The notes: generated from the letters alone by a model not told the origin. A DNA stretch of 64,000 nt from Toxotes chatareus (GCA_016801885.1 CM028895.1:12238001-12302000), one strand, 5' to 3'; counted from the stretch's first letter, positions 31,649 through 44,059 are shown. Program-made: numbers and translations.

Positions 31649-33356
31649 TGTATGAATGTCTTTTCTATCACCCTCCGCAGACATTTCATAGCCATCAGAG
31701 ATGCCCACTCTTCTCCAGACTCCTGGACGAAAAGCTACCTTCTGCACTCATTCAAGAAGGTGGTTTCAGTCCAGGCACCTGAGTTTGGTGACCAGTGCCA
31801 AAAAGTGAGTCTTCAGGTGTCATGTTGTATTATTTCACATCCTCCTGGTAGTTACTCCTCTGTGTATAAACATCTCTTTGTGTTTCTGTGTGTACAGGAT
31901 GCTCACGAGTTCCTGATCTCTGTCCTGGGCCAGTTAAAGGATCTGTCCCCTCTGCTGAGCGCTGCTGCCAACAACAAGGGCCTGAGATACACCTGCCCTG
32001 TTGAGGATCATCTGCTCTTCAAGATGGAAAACACCAGGACTTGCAAGAGGTAGAACTACACAGAAAACATCACACACACGTCTTTATACAGTAAAATGGG
32101 AGCTGGTTGAAAACTCTCCTAAGTGACCTCTGCTGCAGTTTCAGCAGAAACAAATGAGCATAAATTTAACACAAGTGTGATGCTATGCCCCAGGAGGCCT
32201 GATCCTGACTCTGTTACTGTATTTTTCTGTATATTGTTCCTTTATTGTGCAGCTGCGGGGCCCAGTCCAAGCATCAAGAAGAGTTCACCAACTTGTCCCT
32301 GGACCTGGTTCCTAGAGGCTCTGTGGAGGAAATGCTGCAGGAATACCAGAGAGTAAGAACCCACCTGTCCTTGTTCAGTCATCATCACCAACTGAACACA
32401 CACACTCCGGTTATGTTAGTGTGTGTGTTTGGATGTGTTTTGTTTTTTGTTACTCAGTTTAGAACACAAAGCCTTTTGTCTCTGCACTGTCCTGCAGGAG
32501 ACAGAGTTAGAATACACCTGCGCTTGCGGAGGGAAAACATCAAGTTACAAGTCAGCCTTCGCGACCCTGCCAAGGTGGGCTCCACTATCCCCGAGGAATC
32601 CTCGGAATTCATATCAATCTAACAAAATGTTAAACACAAAAATCAGATATAAAACACAGCAATAACCATCTCCTGCTTCTTTCCTTCTTTGTCTTTTGCA
32701 GAATGCTTGTCTTGCACCTAAAGCGTTTCCGTTTCACACCTTCCTTTGAACTAGAGAAGGTGCAAGACCCTGTGGTGTTGCTCAGGGACCTGGTGGTGTC
32801 CTCTGCACAGGTAAAGAAAAACTAAACTTATCTGTAAACAAGTAAAATCTAACTAACTAACTCTTATCTACTGTCTTCCTTCTCAGGATGGTGCCTGCTA
32901 CAGCTTGGTTGGCACCATTAACCATTTTGGCACCACAGAAGCAGGTAAGACAGTCAGGCACACAAGGGGGGCACAAAAATAAAAGCTTTCACGATTATGA
33001 TGTCAACTAAATCACTATCTTGTATCTGCTGATGTTAGTTGACCTATATAAGCTCTGTAGTGTTAACAAAATCTGTCTCCTGTTAGGACACTACATCTAC
33101 GACGGCATCCACCCTGACGACTGTCCAGACGAGCCGACTGACCGCTGGTTCACGATCAATGATTCAGTGGTCAGTGAAACAACTGGAGCGTCTGTGTGCA
33201 GCCAGCGCCAGGAGTCAGCCTACATCCTGTTCTACAAGAGACATGTAAGAAGACAACACACAGACAATACACAACTGTTTCTGATGTCCAGGAGAAGTTT
33301 TAAACACACTAACAGCGTATTTACAGTAAATCTTTTCTCTGTTTTCTCAGATGTAG
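29653..33356 (+). CDS. Compact USP37-like ubiquitin-specific protease
   Basis: A cysteine protease that removes ubiquitin. Sixteen coding exons, all phase-consistent: 29653-29682, 29885-29952, 30177-30273, 30407-30450, 30639-30732, 30867-30937, 31237-31302, 31414-31545, 31681-31804, 31898-32049, 32253-32352, 32498-32574, 32702-32810, 32887-32944, 33087-33244, 33351-33356; 461 residues. Residues 1-156 are a Lys/Arg-rich, disordered leader built of small exons (KKTRWRNRLFGY and KKTRFWHRLCCCYKRRH look like repeats of one motif). The USP domain follows: Cys box GFPNIGQSCYMNSSLQGLL (catalytic Cys165), CxxC pairs TCKSCG and YTCACGG for zinc, His box NHFGTTEAGHYIYD (His409), and WFTINDS (Asp433). 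It is far shorter than USP37 (about 980 residues) and lacks its PH and UIM parts. Intron 6 has a GC donor. The last exon gives only Met and a stop. Confidence 0.85.
31562..31646 (+). repeat. (CA)n microsatellite in a USP intron
   Basis: About 42 CA units lie between the exon ending at 31545 and the acceptor at 31680. The repeat creates long shadow frames on both strands. Confidence 0.95.
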
Positions 33357-33602
33357 ATCAGGAGGATGCTGACGACGAGTGACCCAGAAGACTAACAGAA
33401 GATCCACCAGCAGCATTTCCAACGGCCCACAGGAGGATGGGCCACCGCCCCACCAGAGAGCCTGGTTCCTCCCAAGGTTTCTTCCTCTCAGAGGGAGTTT
33501 TTCCTTGCCACCGTTGCCCCACTGTCTCAGGATATTATGTACTGGAACAGTATGTGGCTTGCTCTCTGAAGTTCTGTTAGAAGAAAGCAAAAGTCAATAA
33601 AT
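33357..33602 (+). other. USP 3'UTR with a teleost repeat-like module and poly(A) signal
   Basis: Contains a module around GAGCCTGGTTCCTCCCAAGG and GAGGGAGTTTTTCCTTGCCA (33454-33520) that I recognise as common in teleost transcripts and genomes; its repeat class is unclear to me. AATAAA at 33596-33601 is a likely poly(A) signal. Confidence 0.55.
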
Positions 33603-34137
33603 GCTTTCTAACAGGAGGATTTTACTGTTTGTGTTTTATTGCCTCTCAGTACCAGTGTAAGTCTTTACAGTGGAAATGAAACTTTTGCACAAATACTCTT
33701 TAATGGCTTTGAAATGGTATTTGAATGTTGGGCTCACACTATGTGGTTTGTTTATTTACAATGAAAATGCGCCTTTACTCCAAAAAATCAACCAGTCCAG
33801 GTATTTTCACTGTGGGAAGAAGTGACAGTCAGCCTGTGGAGTTTTGGCACAGTTACAATCTGACTGTATCCGATAGTTTATATAAATTATTTGTGTGTTC
33901 AAACAGTAGATGTGAATCTTAGACGTTTTCTAACTTTCATTCCATTGCGGGACATAAGTGTTGCAGTGTGGTTGGTGCAGTAGCTGCTGTCCTCCAGGTG
34001 GAGGCGGTGTAGGAGAAGCAGAGCAGCAGGCTTGTGCAGGTTTTGATGTGAACAAGAAGATAAAGAAGCAGCGACGAAGCTGCTGTGCGTTGTAAAGATA
34101 TGCTGTGTGAGTGTGTGTGTTGTATGGATGAGTGTAA

Positions 34138-34434
34138 AAAGACTGGGTCCCGCTGTATTACTCAGGCTGCACTACAACGTCTATTCACGGGCGCGATCCC
34201 ACTACTGAGCGGCACGGGGGCTTTGACCTGCTCCGTTTCCGACCTGGACCGGTGCACCCCTCCTTAGATGACCTGGTGGTCCCGGGCTCCCCAGGAGCAC
34301 CATATCGATACCGAGCTTAGTGCGGACACCCGATCGGCATAGTCCGCTGCAGCTCAGAGCTCCTGAGCTCAAACGATCCGCCAGCCTCAGCCTCCCGGTA
34401 GCTTGGATTACAGGCGCGCGCCACCGCACCCGGC
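34138..34434 (-). ncRNA. 7SL / signal recognition particle RNA, copy 2
   Basis: On the minus strand it starts GCCGGGTGCGGTGGCGCGCG at 34434 and ends AGCGGGACCCAGTC followed by a T-run (34140-34136). It differs from copy 1 by only a handful of substitutions and indels, among them GTCCAGGTCGG for GCCCAGGTCGG and loss of one G in the GGGGGAGCCC segment. Alu and S domains are both complete. It sits antisense about 540 bases downstream of the USP poly(A) signal. Confidence 0.92.
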
Positions 34435-34476
34435 GAGAAGCAGATGCTCTCACAGGCCTTTTGACTCTGACTAACG

Positions 34477-34484
34477 TGACGTCA
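34477..34484 (-). promoter_or_regulatory. Full CRE (TGACGTCA) upstream of 7SL copy 2
   Basis: Palindromic TGACGTCA at -43 to -50 from the RNA start, the same spacing as in copy 1 and as the ATF site of the human gene. Confidence 0.75.
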
Positions 34485-34499
34485 TAGATCGATAGAGAG

Positions 34500-35540
34500 A
34501 TCGATAGAGGGTAATTGTAATATCTAACCACAAGGTGTCTCCCTACCCTTCTTTATTTTAAGGTGTGACACATCTCCCCAAACTGAAACCCACCGTGGGT
34601 TAGTTTTGGTTTGTCTAACAAGTGTGACATGGTGTTGAGTGGTAGGATGTGAAGGTTTGCAGGGATGAGGGTCATAGGGGAGCATGTGAAGGGTTTTGGC
34701 ACCCCCGCTACGCTCTAACAGAGAGAGCGCATTGTTCTCTGACCTAAATTTCTTGACCTGGAACTGCAGGAAAAAGAAAAAAAGGTCAGAGTGAATGGAC
34801 GCAGCAACATGTCTTCACTCTCCACTGCCTCACACTCACTGGTCAGACCATGACATCATCCAACTGTCAAACAACAACAATTAGCTCTGCTAAAAAAGAT
34901 CAGGACCTAGATCCTCAATCGGCACCTTAACGTACAGGACCTGGTCTCAGTTTTTCAGAATCTCTAGAAAATCTTAATTTGTCTTCTGGTTGTTGAGTAA
35001 CATGTTAAATAAACTGCCCGTGACTGCCTGAAACTCAGATTATTGATTCTTACTGTTATTATTATGAGCCATTGAGTTGATTTTTGTTGTAATCCAACAC
35101 TGTCATCCTTGGCATCCTTCCAGACTTCACATTAGACATTAAATTTAATTATTTATTAAGGATTTGGCCTCTAGCAGCAAACAATGTCAACAATCCCCTG
35201 GTTAAAGCTGCAACCCGGATATTGTTTAATTTTCCTTGATCCACACGAAAACATTAGAGTTTATTTTGCCGTTCCAAGTCTGAATATTATTGTCCAACTA
35301 GCAGCACCTTGGGTCGATTTCAGTCATACTAAAAATCGCCCCAGGCGCTCTCATAGACTTACATGTTAAGTTTTTTTTTTTTTTTTTTTTTTTCAAACTG
35401 TAGGCCCCGCAATGCATTTCTATGGGCTCCGGGAGGGCTTGCCCCAACGTGCTTTCGTCATACGCACTGATGAAGTCACGTGCTCTTCTGACGATACAGC
35501 ACAGCGCGCATTCGCGTCGCGTTCACGTTCAAGACCAACA
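34500..35540. other. Repeat-like interval before the hAT remnant
   Basis: Holds a short GATCGATAGAGA repeat (34487-34508), unidentified sequence to 35300, and a 24-base T-run (35370-35393) that follows a CGCCCCAGGCGCTCTCATAG segment. Similar CTCTCATAGACTTACATG segments occur widely in fish genomes in my memory, so this may be the 5' part of the transposon whose coding remnant follows. No gene was recognised. Confidence 0.4.
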
Positions 35541-36003
35541 TGGCTAGCATTGCAGCTAAGTGGAGCAACTCTATCGTGTCATTGCGGGAATTACCATTCT
35601 GTTGTCGGATATCAAAGAATTAGGGCCACCCAGACCAAATTTAAATATCAAGCAGGTGTCTTCAAAGGCAGGGAAAACCTACAGCCGCGGATTTTCACGG
35701 AGCTGGTATGAGCGGAAAACGTGGCTAGCAAGATGCGAAGTAGCTAACGTGCTATTCTGCTACCCCTGCCTTCTGATTCACCGGGATGGAAACACCGCCT
35801 GGTCAGCTACGGGTGTCACCGACATGCACCATCTGTTGGAGAAGGTGAGGAAACATGAAACATCGAAGATGCGTATGGACAGCTGCCTGAAACTTTCGTC
35901 TTTTGTTAGAGTCAACGCCGCCACTGTTAATTCTTCAAATTTCAGAAAAGAAAAGAAATATTTAGAAAAAAACGAAAGAAAACTAAAACAAAATGTTAAA
36001 TAA
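35541..36003 (+). pseudogene. Truncated hAT-type transposase, TTF zinc-finger N terminus only
   Basis: An open frame with SRGFSRSWYERKTWLARCEV, then VLFCYPCLLI, then SATGVTDMHHLLEKVRKHE and the tail KMRMDSCLKLSSF. This is the TTF-type zinc finger at the front of ZMYM1-like hAT transposases (W-L-C/R-C, FC-PCLL, then G--D---L----KHE---H/M). The finger's first Cys position reads ARCEV where many copies have a Cys pair. The frame ends at 36003 in an Asn/Lys-rich tail with no catalytic RNase H-like domain or hAT dimerisation domain. It is therefore a 5' fragment and cannot transpose. It lies in the gap between the USP locus and the vsx2 desert. Confidence 0.7.
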
Positions 36004-37189
36004 AAAATGAATGTGAACTGGACTGAGGAAAGTATCATGACTGCTTCCCCTGAGATAAAAGACTTTAATGTTATGATGATAGCTTCACCATATATTTTTT
36101 CCTGCTGTTATTTATGCCTCTCAGTTCTAACCTGTCATTTCAGTCACTGTCATTCCCTGCCTGTCCAGCAGTAGTCCTCAGTCAGCTTCCACCGCTCCTC
36201 AGTCACCTGATCCTCACCTGTGAGCACACCTGCTCTTCATTTCCCCTAATCAGTCACTCTGTGCGTAGCTGTCTGTTCAGAATCCTCTGCCATTTTTTCC
36301 AGCCATATGTTAATGTACTGCATCCCTGCCTGGGCCCCACTGACCGCGTGGCTGTCCTGCCTTCTCAGGTAAACCTCCGTTTTATTGTAACGTGCTCTGC
36401 TTTTGAGTCCACACCTTGCTCGCTGGAACTCACATTCAGATGAGACAACATGGCTGTGTCTGCCTTTGGCCAGCAGGCTCATTAGCATCTCAAACACATC
36501 CAGTGGCACCATCACATTTACGGGCGTGTCTCGGCGAGGTCTTGCTTGTCATTTCCCTGTGCTCATGATCCCGTCTTGCTGTGTAGGAGAGGAGGACGAA
36601 GAGGAGGAGTGGGCAGATAAATCTCATTCTGTTTTTCATCACACTCACTTCATTCTTCACAGCCCTTTGATGGGACAGGGGAGCAAACCTAGGTGGAGTC
36701 TGGAGATTTACGGCCCACAGAAGTGTGCACGCCATTAAAGCCCAGCGGCCTGCTAATGAACAGTCACTGCAATCACACTGAGAGGAGTACAGTATGCATA
36801 GAGCTTATCGATCTAGTGTCATCCTGAGGGAGGTGTAGGCTGTAGTCTGCCCTCGTCACATTAAAGGACAACAAGATTAATCCTTCTGACTTTGGATAGC
36901 GTGTTATTGTGTTGTGGTTTTAAGTTTCCTACTCAGTTAAAGCATAAATGCAGTTCAACAGATTAAACATTGCTGAGTAGCAATTGCTAGATCAGAGTCT
37001 GAGCTGTCTGTAAAATTCAGCTACCATCTACCCCCCCACTCCTCCCACGAACAGAAGCACACACACACAATCTTTGCTCAATTTGCACCCACATCCCCCG
37101 GGGTATTGACATGCAGCCGCCAGCCCCAGCTGTGGCCCAGTGATGCAGGTCTCCAAACTGTGGTGTGTTGTCACCAGTGTGGTGGCGTC

Positions 37190-37240
37190 TCATGGGAGAG
37201 CAGAGATGAGTTCTGTAATTAGCGGGAAATGAGGCCAGCC
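37190..37240. promoter_or_regulatory. Candidate VSX-type site (TAATTAGC)
   Basis: TAATTAGC at 37216-37223 matches the published CHX10/VSX2 binding consensus. The surrounding GC-balanced segment (37080-37270) has no repeat features. Regulatory function is inferred only. Confidence 0.3.
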
Positions 37241-40200
37241 GCAAGCCGAGTGTTCCTGCATGGGCCCCTGGAGGCCTCAGGGGATTTTAAGACGCGTGGC
37301 TAACCTGTGGGGCACTACCTGTGGCTCTGAGTGCTGTTTTTTTTTTTAATTTCTTTGCTCCAAGCAATGAAACAAAGCCTGTTGAGACTCATATTTAGAA
37401 AAGTGTAAGAGGTAAAGGATGTATTTGCTCTTGAATAAGGAAACGTTAATAATAGGCCCTTTTTTAAATGGAAGGTATTACAACATGCCACAGTTGGAAA
37501 TGCTCTGGTTTCAGTATCCTGGTATTTTGTTCATGACTCACTATCACACCATCAGCCATGATGGTGTTGTGACATTTGTGCTTTTCCTTAAATTATAGTT
37601 CAGGAAAATAAGTGATATGAATTAATTAAATAAAAGTATATTAAGTTATTCTCAAAGGATAAAGGCTTCAGTGCAAAAACATGTCTCAAGTGAAAACAGC
37701 ATAACTATGAAGCATAGTATAAATATGTTTTCCTGATCTAAACACTGGTAAAATTTACCTTGAATTTTAAAATGTCACCTAAGATTAATTTATTCTAATA
37801 GGTGTTTAGTGGAGCTTGAACAAGTTGATTAATCAGGGAGATGATTGACAATAAATCAGTTAGCAACCATTTATATTAACTCATTTATCAAGCAAAACTG
37901 CCTGCGGATTCCAGCTTCTCAAACATGACGATTTGCTGCTTTTCTCCATTTTTATATCATTTTTAATTTAATATCTTTGGGTTCTGGACTTTGAAGATGC
38001 CACTTTGGGCTATGAGAAATTGTAATGGGCCTTTTTCACTATTTTGTGACATTTTTTGGACTAAATTGTTAGTCAAAAAAAAAAAAAAAAGATTAAATAA
38101 ATAAGTAATCCTTAGTTGTAGCCCTTTTCTCACAGATAGGTTTGAGTTTGGCCACTTGTCCTTGGGACATTTTATTTTATTCCAAAGGCACCAAATGTCT
38201 TGTTTTAGTGTTTGCATTTACATTAACACAGTATTGTTTTTTCTTTTTGTGTGTGTGTCTGTGTGTGATGCTCCCCGTCTGTGTCTGCGTGCGCTGGTGT
38301 GTGCAGGTGTATGACGGCTGCTTATGCTCCATCTGCGTCTGCTGCTGATGAGTAAAGCCATGAAATAGATCCAGCTGGAGATGTGCAGAGGAGACTGAGG
38401 CCTCCTGGGAAATCATCCACACCTCCACCAGCACCGTGTCCACTTCTTTAGCACCCCAGAGAGCTATCAATAAGTAGGTAATTGAATTTTAAGCACAAAC
38501 ACTGCCGTCAAATGAGCGTTGACGTGTGTGTATGTGTGTGTGCCTGTGCGCGTGTGTGTGATGGGGGTTGTTAAGCTCTATGAACATGGTGGTGCTGTCA
38601 TCAGGCCCTCTAGGGGTTTGCACAGGAAGGATGAATGTTTAATCCATTAAATAACAATTACTGCCTGTAAATGGTCCAGAGTGGCTGGTGGAAGGAGGGA
38701 GGGAGGGCAACATGGCTGAACTGCTCACATGGCAACGAGATTGCTTCTTCATGACACAAATCATCTTCACATCCCAGTGTTTGATTTAACATGTTCACCG
38801 GCTCATATACAGACAACATGGTGGGGGGGTGGGGGTTAACAACCTTGAGGTATATATGAATGTGCTTCACTTGCATTTTATTTCTTTCAGTGAAGAGGAA
38901 GCTTTGAAACAGGTTTCAGAATAAATAAGACTAACTTTGTTAAAGAGGAAGCTAGTTCGGTTGCCTGTGTACTGTTAGAAATTATACTGAAAGAGACAAT
39001 TCAGACAGGCAACAACAGACAACGTATGATTCTGCCACAACAGTAACACTAACAGCCAAATGAACAGATATTTCTTGAGGACATCAGGAGCCCACCTAGC
39101 CACTAAATTAAAAAGACGATGTCCATTTTTTAAATTGGTAAATAAAAGACTAATCATAAGTGATGCACCTTAAAACAAGATTAGTAAGAACAAAAGGCCT
39201 ATGAAAAGACAGCTTCAAAATCAAATCAAAATACTTTTTTAAACGTATAACAGGGAGCGACCTTCACTAAAGAATGGTTTGAACTCTTCTCCTGGTTCTT
39301 TCCTCTCCAGACATTTTAATAAATTAGAAGTCAAACCAATTAACCAGTTTGTTTGTTGGAAGAATTATGTGCTCCAAACTTAAGTGATGAAATGATTAGA
39401 ACATAAAAAAAGTCAATACAATAAGAGAAATTTGTAAAAGCATTTGCTTTTCTGTCCTTTGAGTGCACTTTGACCTCAGTATGAATAATATCCTGTCTGC
39501 GGCTCTGTAGCCCTTCCAAGAGAAATATGTGATATTTCTTCACTTTTAACTTTATAACTAATTTATGACTGCATTGAACTGTTCAGCTCAACTAAGGTTA
39601 GGGAATCCTTCAGACAGAAAGCCTCATGGAGGTGCAGATGGTTTAATTAGTAGCCCAGCTGACCTTTCGTAACACCTCCACAGATCTGCTTCATTCATCA
39701 ATATTCATCATCTCGTGTGTGTGTGCTGTGTAAAATATCCCATCAGAACACAACACCCTCTCCTCACCTTCCACTGCATGTACTGTATTTTCTCTGTACA
39801 GCAATTTTAGAATGGAGGCCATATTTTTTGGAGTGAAAATTGGATTTTGTGTTTGAAGCAACCTCAAAAAATGACTTACAATATAAATTCAAAATGTAGA
39901 AACTAAATTAAATGACATCTTAACTCATTTGTAAACAATGTGCTGAAGGCAGCTTGACTTAAATAAAAGGTGCGGGCTCGTCTTGAGAGTCAGAAGTGAA
40001 CAGATGTTGGTACAGATTACATTTCCGCTCCGACTGTAAATGAAGTATGTGGTCCGCATGGTTAAATCATTTTCTGCTGTCTGAAGCTGCAAGAGGGAGG
40101 AACGGAGTGGAAAACACAGGGTATTAATTCCAGGAAAATCATGGCAACTTGCATGGAATCAAAACTGATTTTCAAAGTCAAAAATAAGGTCAAAAATCAC

Positions 40201-40899
40201 ATGACTCAAAAAGTTGTCTGACTAGAGAAGCTTTAGCGTAAGTTAATTTACAAGTGTTACCCCTTAGCTAAGACTTTGTTCATTCATGTCACTGTGAGGA
40301 AAAAAATATTTTTCAAAAATTGTTACCTAGAAATAAAATGGAGAAGTGTTCACATGCCCCTCAGTCTTATCATCTAATTCATCACCAAATTCATGTGTTC
40401 ACGGTATTTTTAAATCACGCAGCAGCATCAGCAGCCCTGAGTGGCATGTTTTGTTTACTTGGTAAAATTAAGTGTCCAAGGACAAGCTGCTCTGTGGTAA
40501 ATCCCCAGATGTGAATCAAACATGAAACTAAGAGATATGTTGGGGATTAGGAGATTAGAAACATTTAAAGGCCTAAATGGAGGGCTAAGTGCTCATGTCG
40601 CAGTGTGTTTGAACAGTATTTGTGTGCACGTGCACGGAAATGTTTTTGGAAATGTGACAATGTAAAACTAGGAAGCAGAATAAGTGGACAGCATGTACTT
40701 GTTTTGCACATATCCTAGTGCATAAATTATCAACACATGATTCAGGAGAATAGTTTTGCATTACCCTCTCTTATACTCCCGCATAGACACACACACATAC
40801 ACACTCACAGGCCCCTGAGCACAGTGTGTTAGTGTGATCGTTAAGTTGCACTCGTGATCCAAAACGAGTTTGCTAGCTGTGGTTTTCTCATGCTGCTTA

Positions 40900-41110
40900 C
40901 ACAATGGCCAGTGTATGGGAGCTGCCTGGTGGCATTGCTTAATTAGGCGAAGAGTTGATTCATTTGCACTAATTGACAGCTAATTAAAGGAGTGAGGGCA
41001 CATTGAACTGACGTTCCTCTGAGCTGTGAGGCCCTTGACTGCAGGGGATGTTAGAGAGAGCGAATTATGAAATATTGAGTCTTTTGAGCACCACCTGCCA
41101 TTAGAAGTGG
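40900..41110. promoter_or_regulatory. Candidate conserved element, homeodomain sites
   Basis: Contains CTTAATTAGG (40938-40947), CACTAATTGAC and GCTAATTAAAG (GCTAATTA at 40979-40986, the reverse complement of the VSX2 consensus) within 50 bases. Composition and lack of repeats resemble vertebrate conserved non-coding elements. Conservation could not be tested. Confidence 0.35.
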
Positions 41111-41124
41111 CCTCAAACATATGG

Positions 41125-41126
<2 letters not shown>

Positions 41127-41159
<33 letters not shown>
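41127..41159 (+). repeat. (GT)n microsatellite
   Basis: About 16 GT units. Confidence 0.9.
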
Positions 41160-41160
<1 letters not shown>

Positions 41161-41371
41161 TTACACAGGCTCATCATACAGTGTTGAAATGCTGCCTGTA
41201 GAGCTCAGCTGCTTGTGGCTCAGGGTTTTCTTCAGGTGTAAGACAAAAGAAAGTGAATCTGATAATATTAGGTTTAGTTCTGTGATGGTGATGAAGGTTA
41301 GGGTGAAATAAGTTGCACACAAGCTGCATGTTTTTTTTTAATAGTTATTTTTTTTATAGGAGACATTTAAA

Positions 41372-41880
41372 GCTGCATTCAGTAGTTTTTGCACACTGGG
41401 TTTGTGAAGCTGTTTTGCCTTTTTGTTGTTTTGAACAGTGGCATGGTATGATTTCGTTCCACATTCTGTAGCTGCACTATTCAGTAATTTCAAATGAACA
41501 AAGGATCAAATGACTGTAGCCTGAAAGTGTATAGTGACCGTGCCTGATTTTACAAAGAATTTCTTTCAGTTTATCATTTTTGTTTTACAGCCCTCAGATT
41601 TACTGCTTTGGTTCAGTCTCACCACTCTCAACCTCAACAGCAGACAGACACACAGTTAGCAACTAGCTGGTAAAGATAGCAGAGCATTTAGCAGCTGAAG
41701 AGCCAGATATTTCCCTCAGGAGTTGGTAGAGACCATAACAGAGCTAAAAGGAGATTGAAAATTGGACCTATGTTTGCCAAGTGGACAAATACACAACTCC
41801 AAATGAAAGATGATGTTTTTTCCTGTTTGCTATATGTGTATCTTGTTTGCCACATCAATGTTGTAAGGTGACAGTATGTC
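41372..41880. repeat. Interspersed teleost repeat
   Basis: Contains the phrases GCTGCATTCAGTAGTTTTTG and AGCAGAGCATTTAGCAGCTG..AGAGCCAGATATTTCCCTCAGG, which I recognise as belonging to a very common teleost interspersed repeat. Its class is uncertain; exact ends were not determined. Confidence 0.55.
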
Positions 41881-42419
41881 AGTGTTGTGTTTAAAGAGAA
41901 TTACTCTAGATAGAGATACGTTTTTTGTTTTTTAATCAACTAAAAGAGTCAGATAACATAATAAAAAGGTGGCATCAGACAAGGTGCCCAAACACAGTCC
42001 TACAAAAGTGAGAGACCTTCAGGGGACAATATAGCTAATGTAGTATAGTAAATGAAATGATATTGATCACAGTTGCATTATTGTACTTGACAACAGTATT
42101 TGCTTTGAGTTGTTTTAGCAAACTTCAGTTTTTTGCTTTTGTGCATTCACTGTATTCAGTGGATGATTTGTCCAAATCAGACTGCAGACAGATATCAGGA
42201 GTTAGATGGGATTTTGAGACTGTTTTCTTGGCAGCAGGGAAACCAACAAATAAATAAATAAATAAAGACATAATCTACTGATGACATCATGGATGTCCAT
42301 TAAGAAACACGGCTGCTCTTATGTCTCTGTTTTCAACATGTTGGCAGCTCTCCAGGTTTGGGATGCTGTCACAGGATGTTAGAACAAGCTGTCTGGAGTT
42401 TTGGGGCCAAACAGTAAAA

Positions 42420-42800
42420 GTCCCCAGCGAGTCAACTCAAATCTCTCCCTTTCAGCAGGATGAGGGCCACAGTCTCTGCAGGAGACCAGGAATAGGCTGT
42501 CTTCATGTCTGCTGGTGCAGCCCATGTGAATTTAAAAAAAGGACAATTAGGGGCTTATTAGGGTCTCGGGGAGATGTACCTCACGGGGCGTCCGCTCGCC
42601 TGCTCGGCCCCAGCTCTGAGCCGCTGCCATGGCTCAAAACAGTCAGGGGCATTGTCTCACCTAATTACGCTGAAACCAGGGGCCCCTTTTTGTGTTGCTA
42701 CTGCCATGCCTGTCCGATTCCCTTCTCCTGCCTAACTGCTCGTCCCTGTCCACTGTGGAAGTGTGCTAATTAGACAAGAAATGGGCCCAAGTAATTATGT
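42420..42800. promoter_or_regulatory. Candidate vsx2 enhancer with five TAAT-type sites
   Basis: A GC-balanced block with ACAATTAGG, CTTATTAGG, CCTAATTACG, GTGCTAATTAGAC (GCTAATTA at 42765-42772) and AAGTAATTATG. Two of these are palindromic TAATTA. It lies about 3.6-4 kb upstream of the vsx2 start. Inferred from motif density only. Confidence 0.35.
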
Positions 42801-44059
42801 CAATTCTTGTTACAAGTAACCACAGTGAGGAATATTATTTTGTCAAGGAAGTTTTGGTGCTGGGGGGGAGGGGCTCTTCTCCCACAGTTCCCTATAGTAT
42901 TTTCCTCATTATGCCAACAACACATCTGCACCTATGCAGCAGGGGAATGCGGCACACTCAGCAAGTCAGCGAGTTCCCGACAAACTTCAGAGAATAAATA
43001 GATGCACTCATACAGAAATGGAGACTATAGAACGGCAATAGCATGAAGTTATTGCCCTAATTAATGCTTTGTGCCCACAGAGCAAACTGTGGAATCACCA
43101 GTGGCACATTGTTGGGACTGTGGGAGCCTTTTGTTTCTTCACCTTAATAGGATGTTTTGATCAACGGCTGTTTGGTGACCCAGCTCTTCTTCTTAAATGC
43201 CGAGCTCTGGGAAACGCAATTAGCTAGATTAGAGGAGCCATTTCTGGAGCCTCAAACAAAGACAAGGATAGAACAGACAGAGAGAGCTGAGCGTTGGTTC
43301 AGAAACTCTGCCAAAATATGGCTGACCCAGACTGTTTTTTTTTTTTTTTATATTGAGGAGCTGTAATGAATTGCCAATTATTTTAATTAGTGATAGGTTC
43401 TATATGTGGCATAATTTATGCATTTGATAGAAAATAACTGGACAAGCACTCTATAGGAGTGTTAGATTACTTATCTGTATAAAGTCAGAGGGATTGTGTT
43501 CAGTTATCCAGTTCCACATATCACCAGCTTTAGCTTCTGTTGTTTTTCTTTATTAATCTATTGATGTGGACTGCTATGCATTCCACATTGCATGTTCTCA
43601 ATACACTGTTCATGTTGTTGTTGTTTTTGAATTGGCACAATTTATTTAATGGGGAAATGTCTGGTTTCTGGACTGAAATGATTTAGACTGTAGTAGGAAC
43701 AGTTTTCTAATCGATATCAGAAAAAAAAAAGAGCTTTAAAAAATGACCTCCATGCCCTCACTTTTGACTTCTAAATTTAATACCAGAGCAGTTACTGTTA
43801 CACTTGCCCACGCAGAGGGTAAACGTCTTATATCCCCCCCAAATCAAAAAGGAATAAAGGGTCAATAAATAATTCCTGTAAAATGTTCATACTCCAACCA
43901 GTTTGGCCTGAATCTTTGGATCATTTAATTCTTCTCTCTTTTTTTGTGGCTGACTTCAGATCAGTGAAGCATGAATTAAATTGAGATGGGATGTACAGTG
44001 TGATGCAGCCCAATCTCAGTGGAAGGATGTGATTGGTGGATGTCTGCACGTGCGTGCGC

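Larger units (their letters stand above)
33983..34484. repeat. 7SL-containing duplication, copy 2
   Basis: Partner of 28008-28494, same orientation, about 6 kb away. Most differences are in the flanks (for example the segment before the terminator, and GTAATC versus GTCATA at the right end); the RNA part is nearly identical. Confidence 0.85.

Noticed and set aside
31303..32053. Long ORFs through the (CA)n repeat on both strands
   Set aside because: They are created by the dinucleotide repeat. The true exons on either side use splice sites at 31545 and 31681.
36110..36420. Possible LTR or transposon fragment (CCTGATCCTCACCTGTGAGC region)
   Set aside because: It feels like a common teleost repeat, but no termini or coding part could be seen, so it is not listed as a feature.
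41127..41159. CRISPR-like or other array signals
   Set aside because: All short repeats in the window are microsatellites or minisatellites without the unit and spacer structure of CRISPR, and this is a vertebrate genome.
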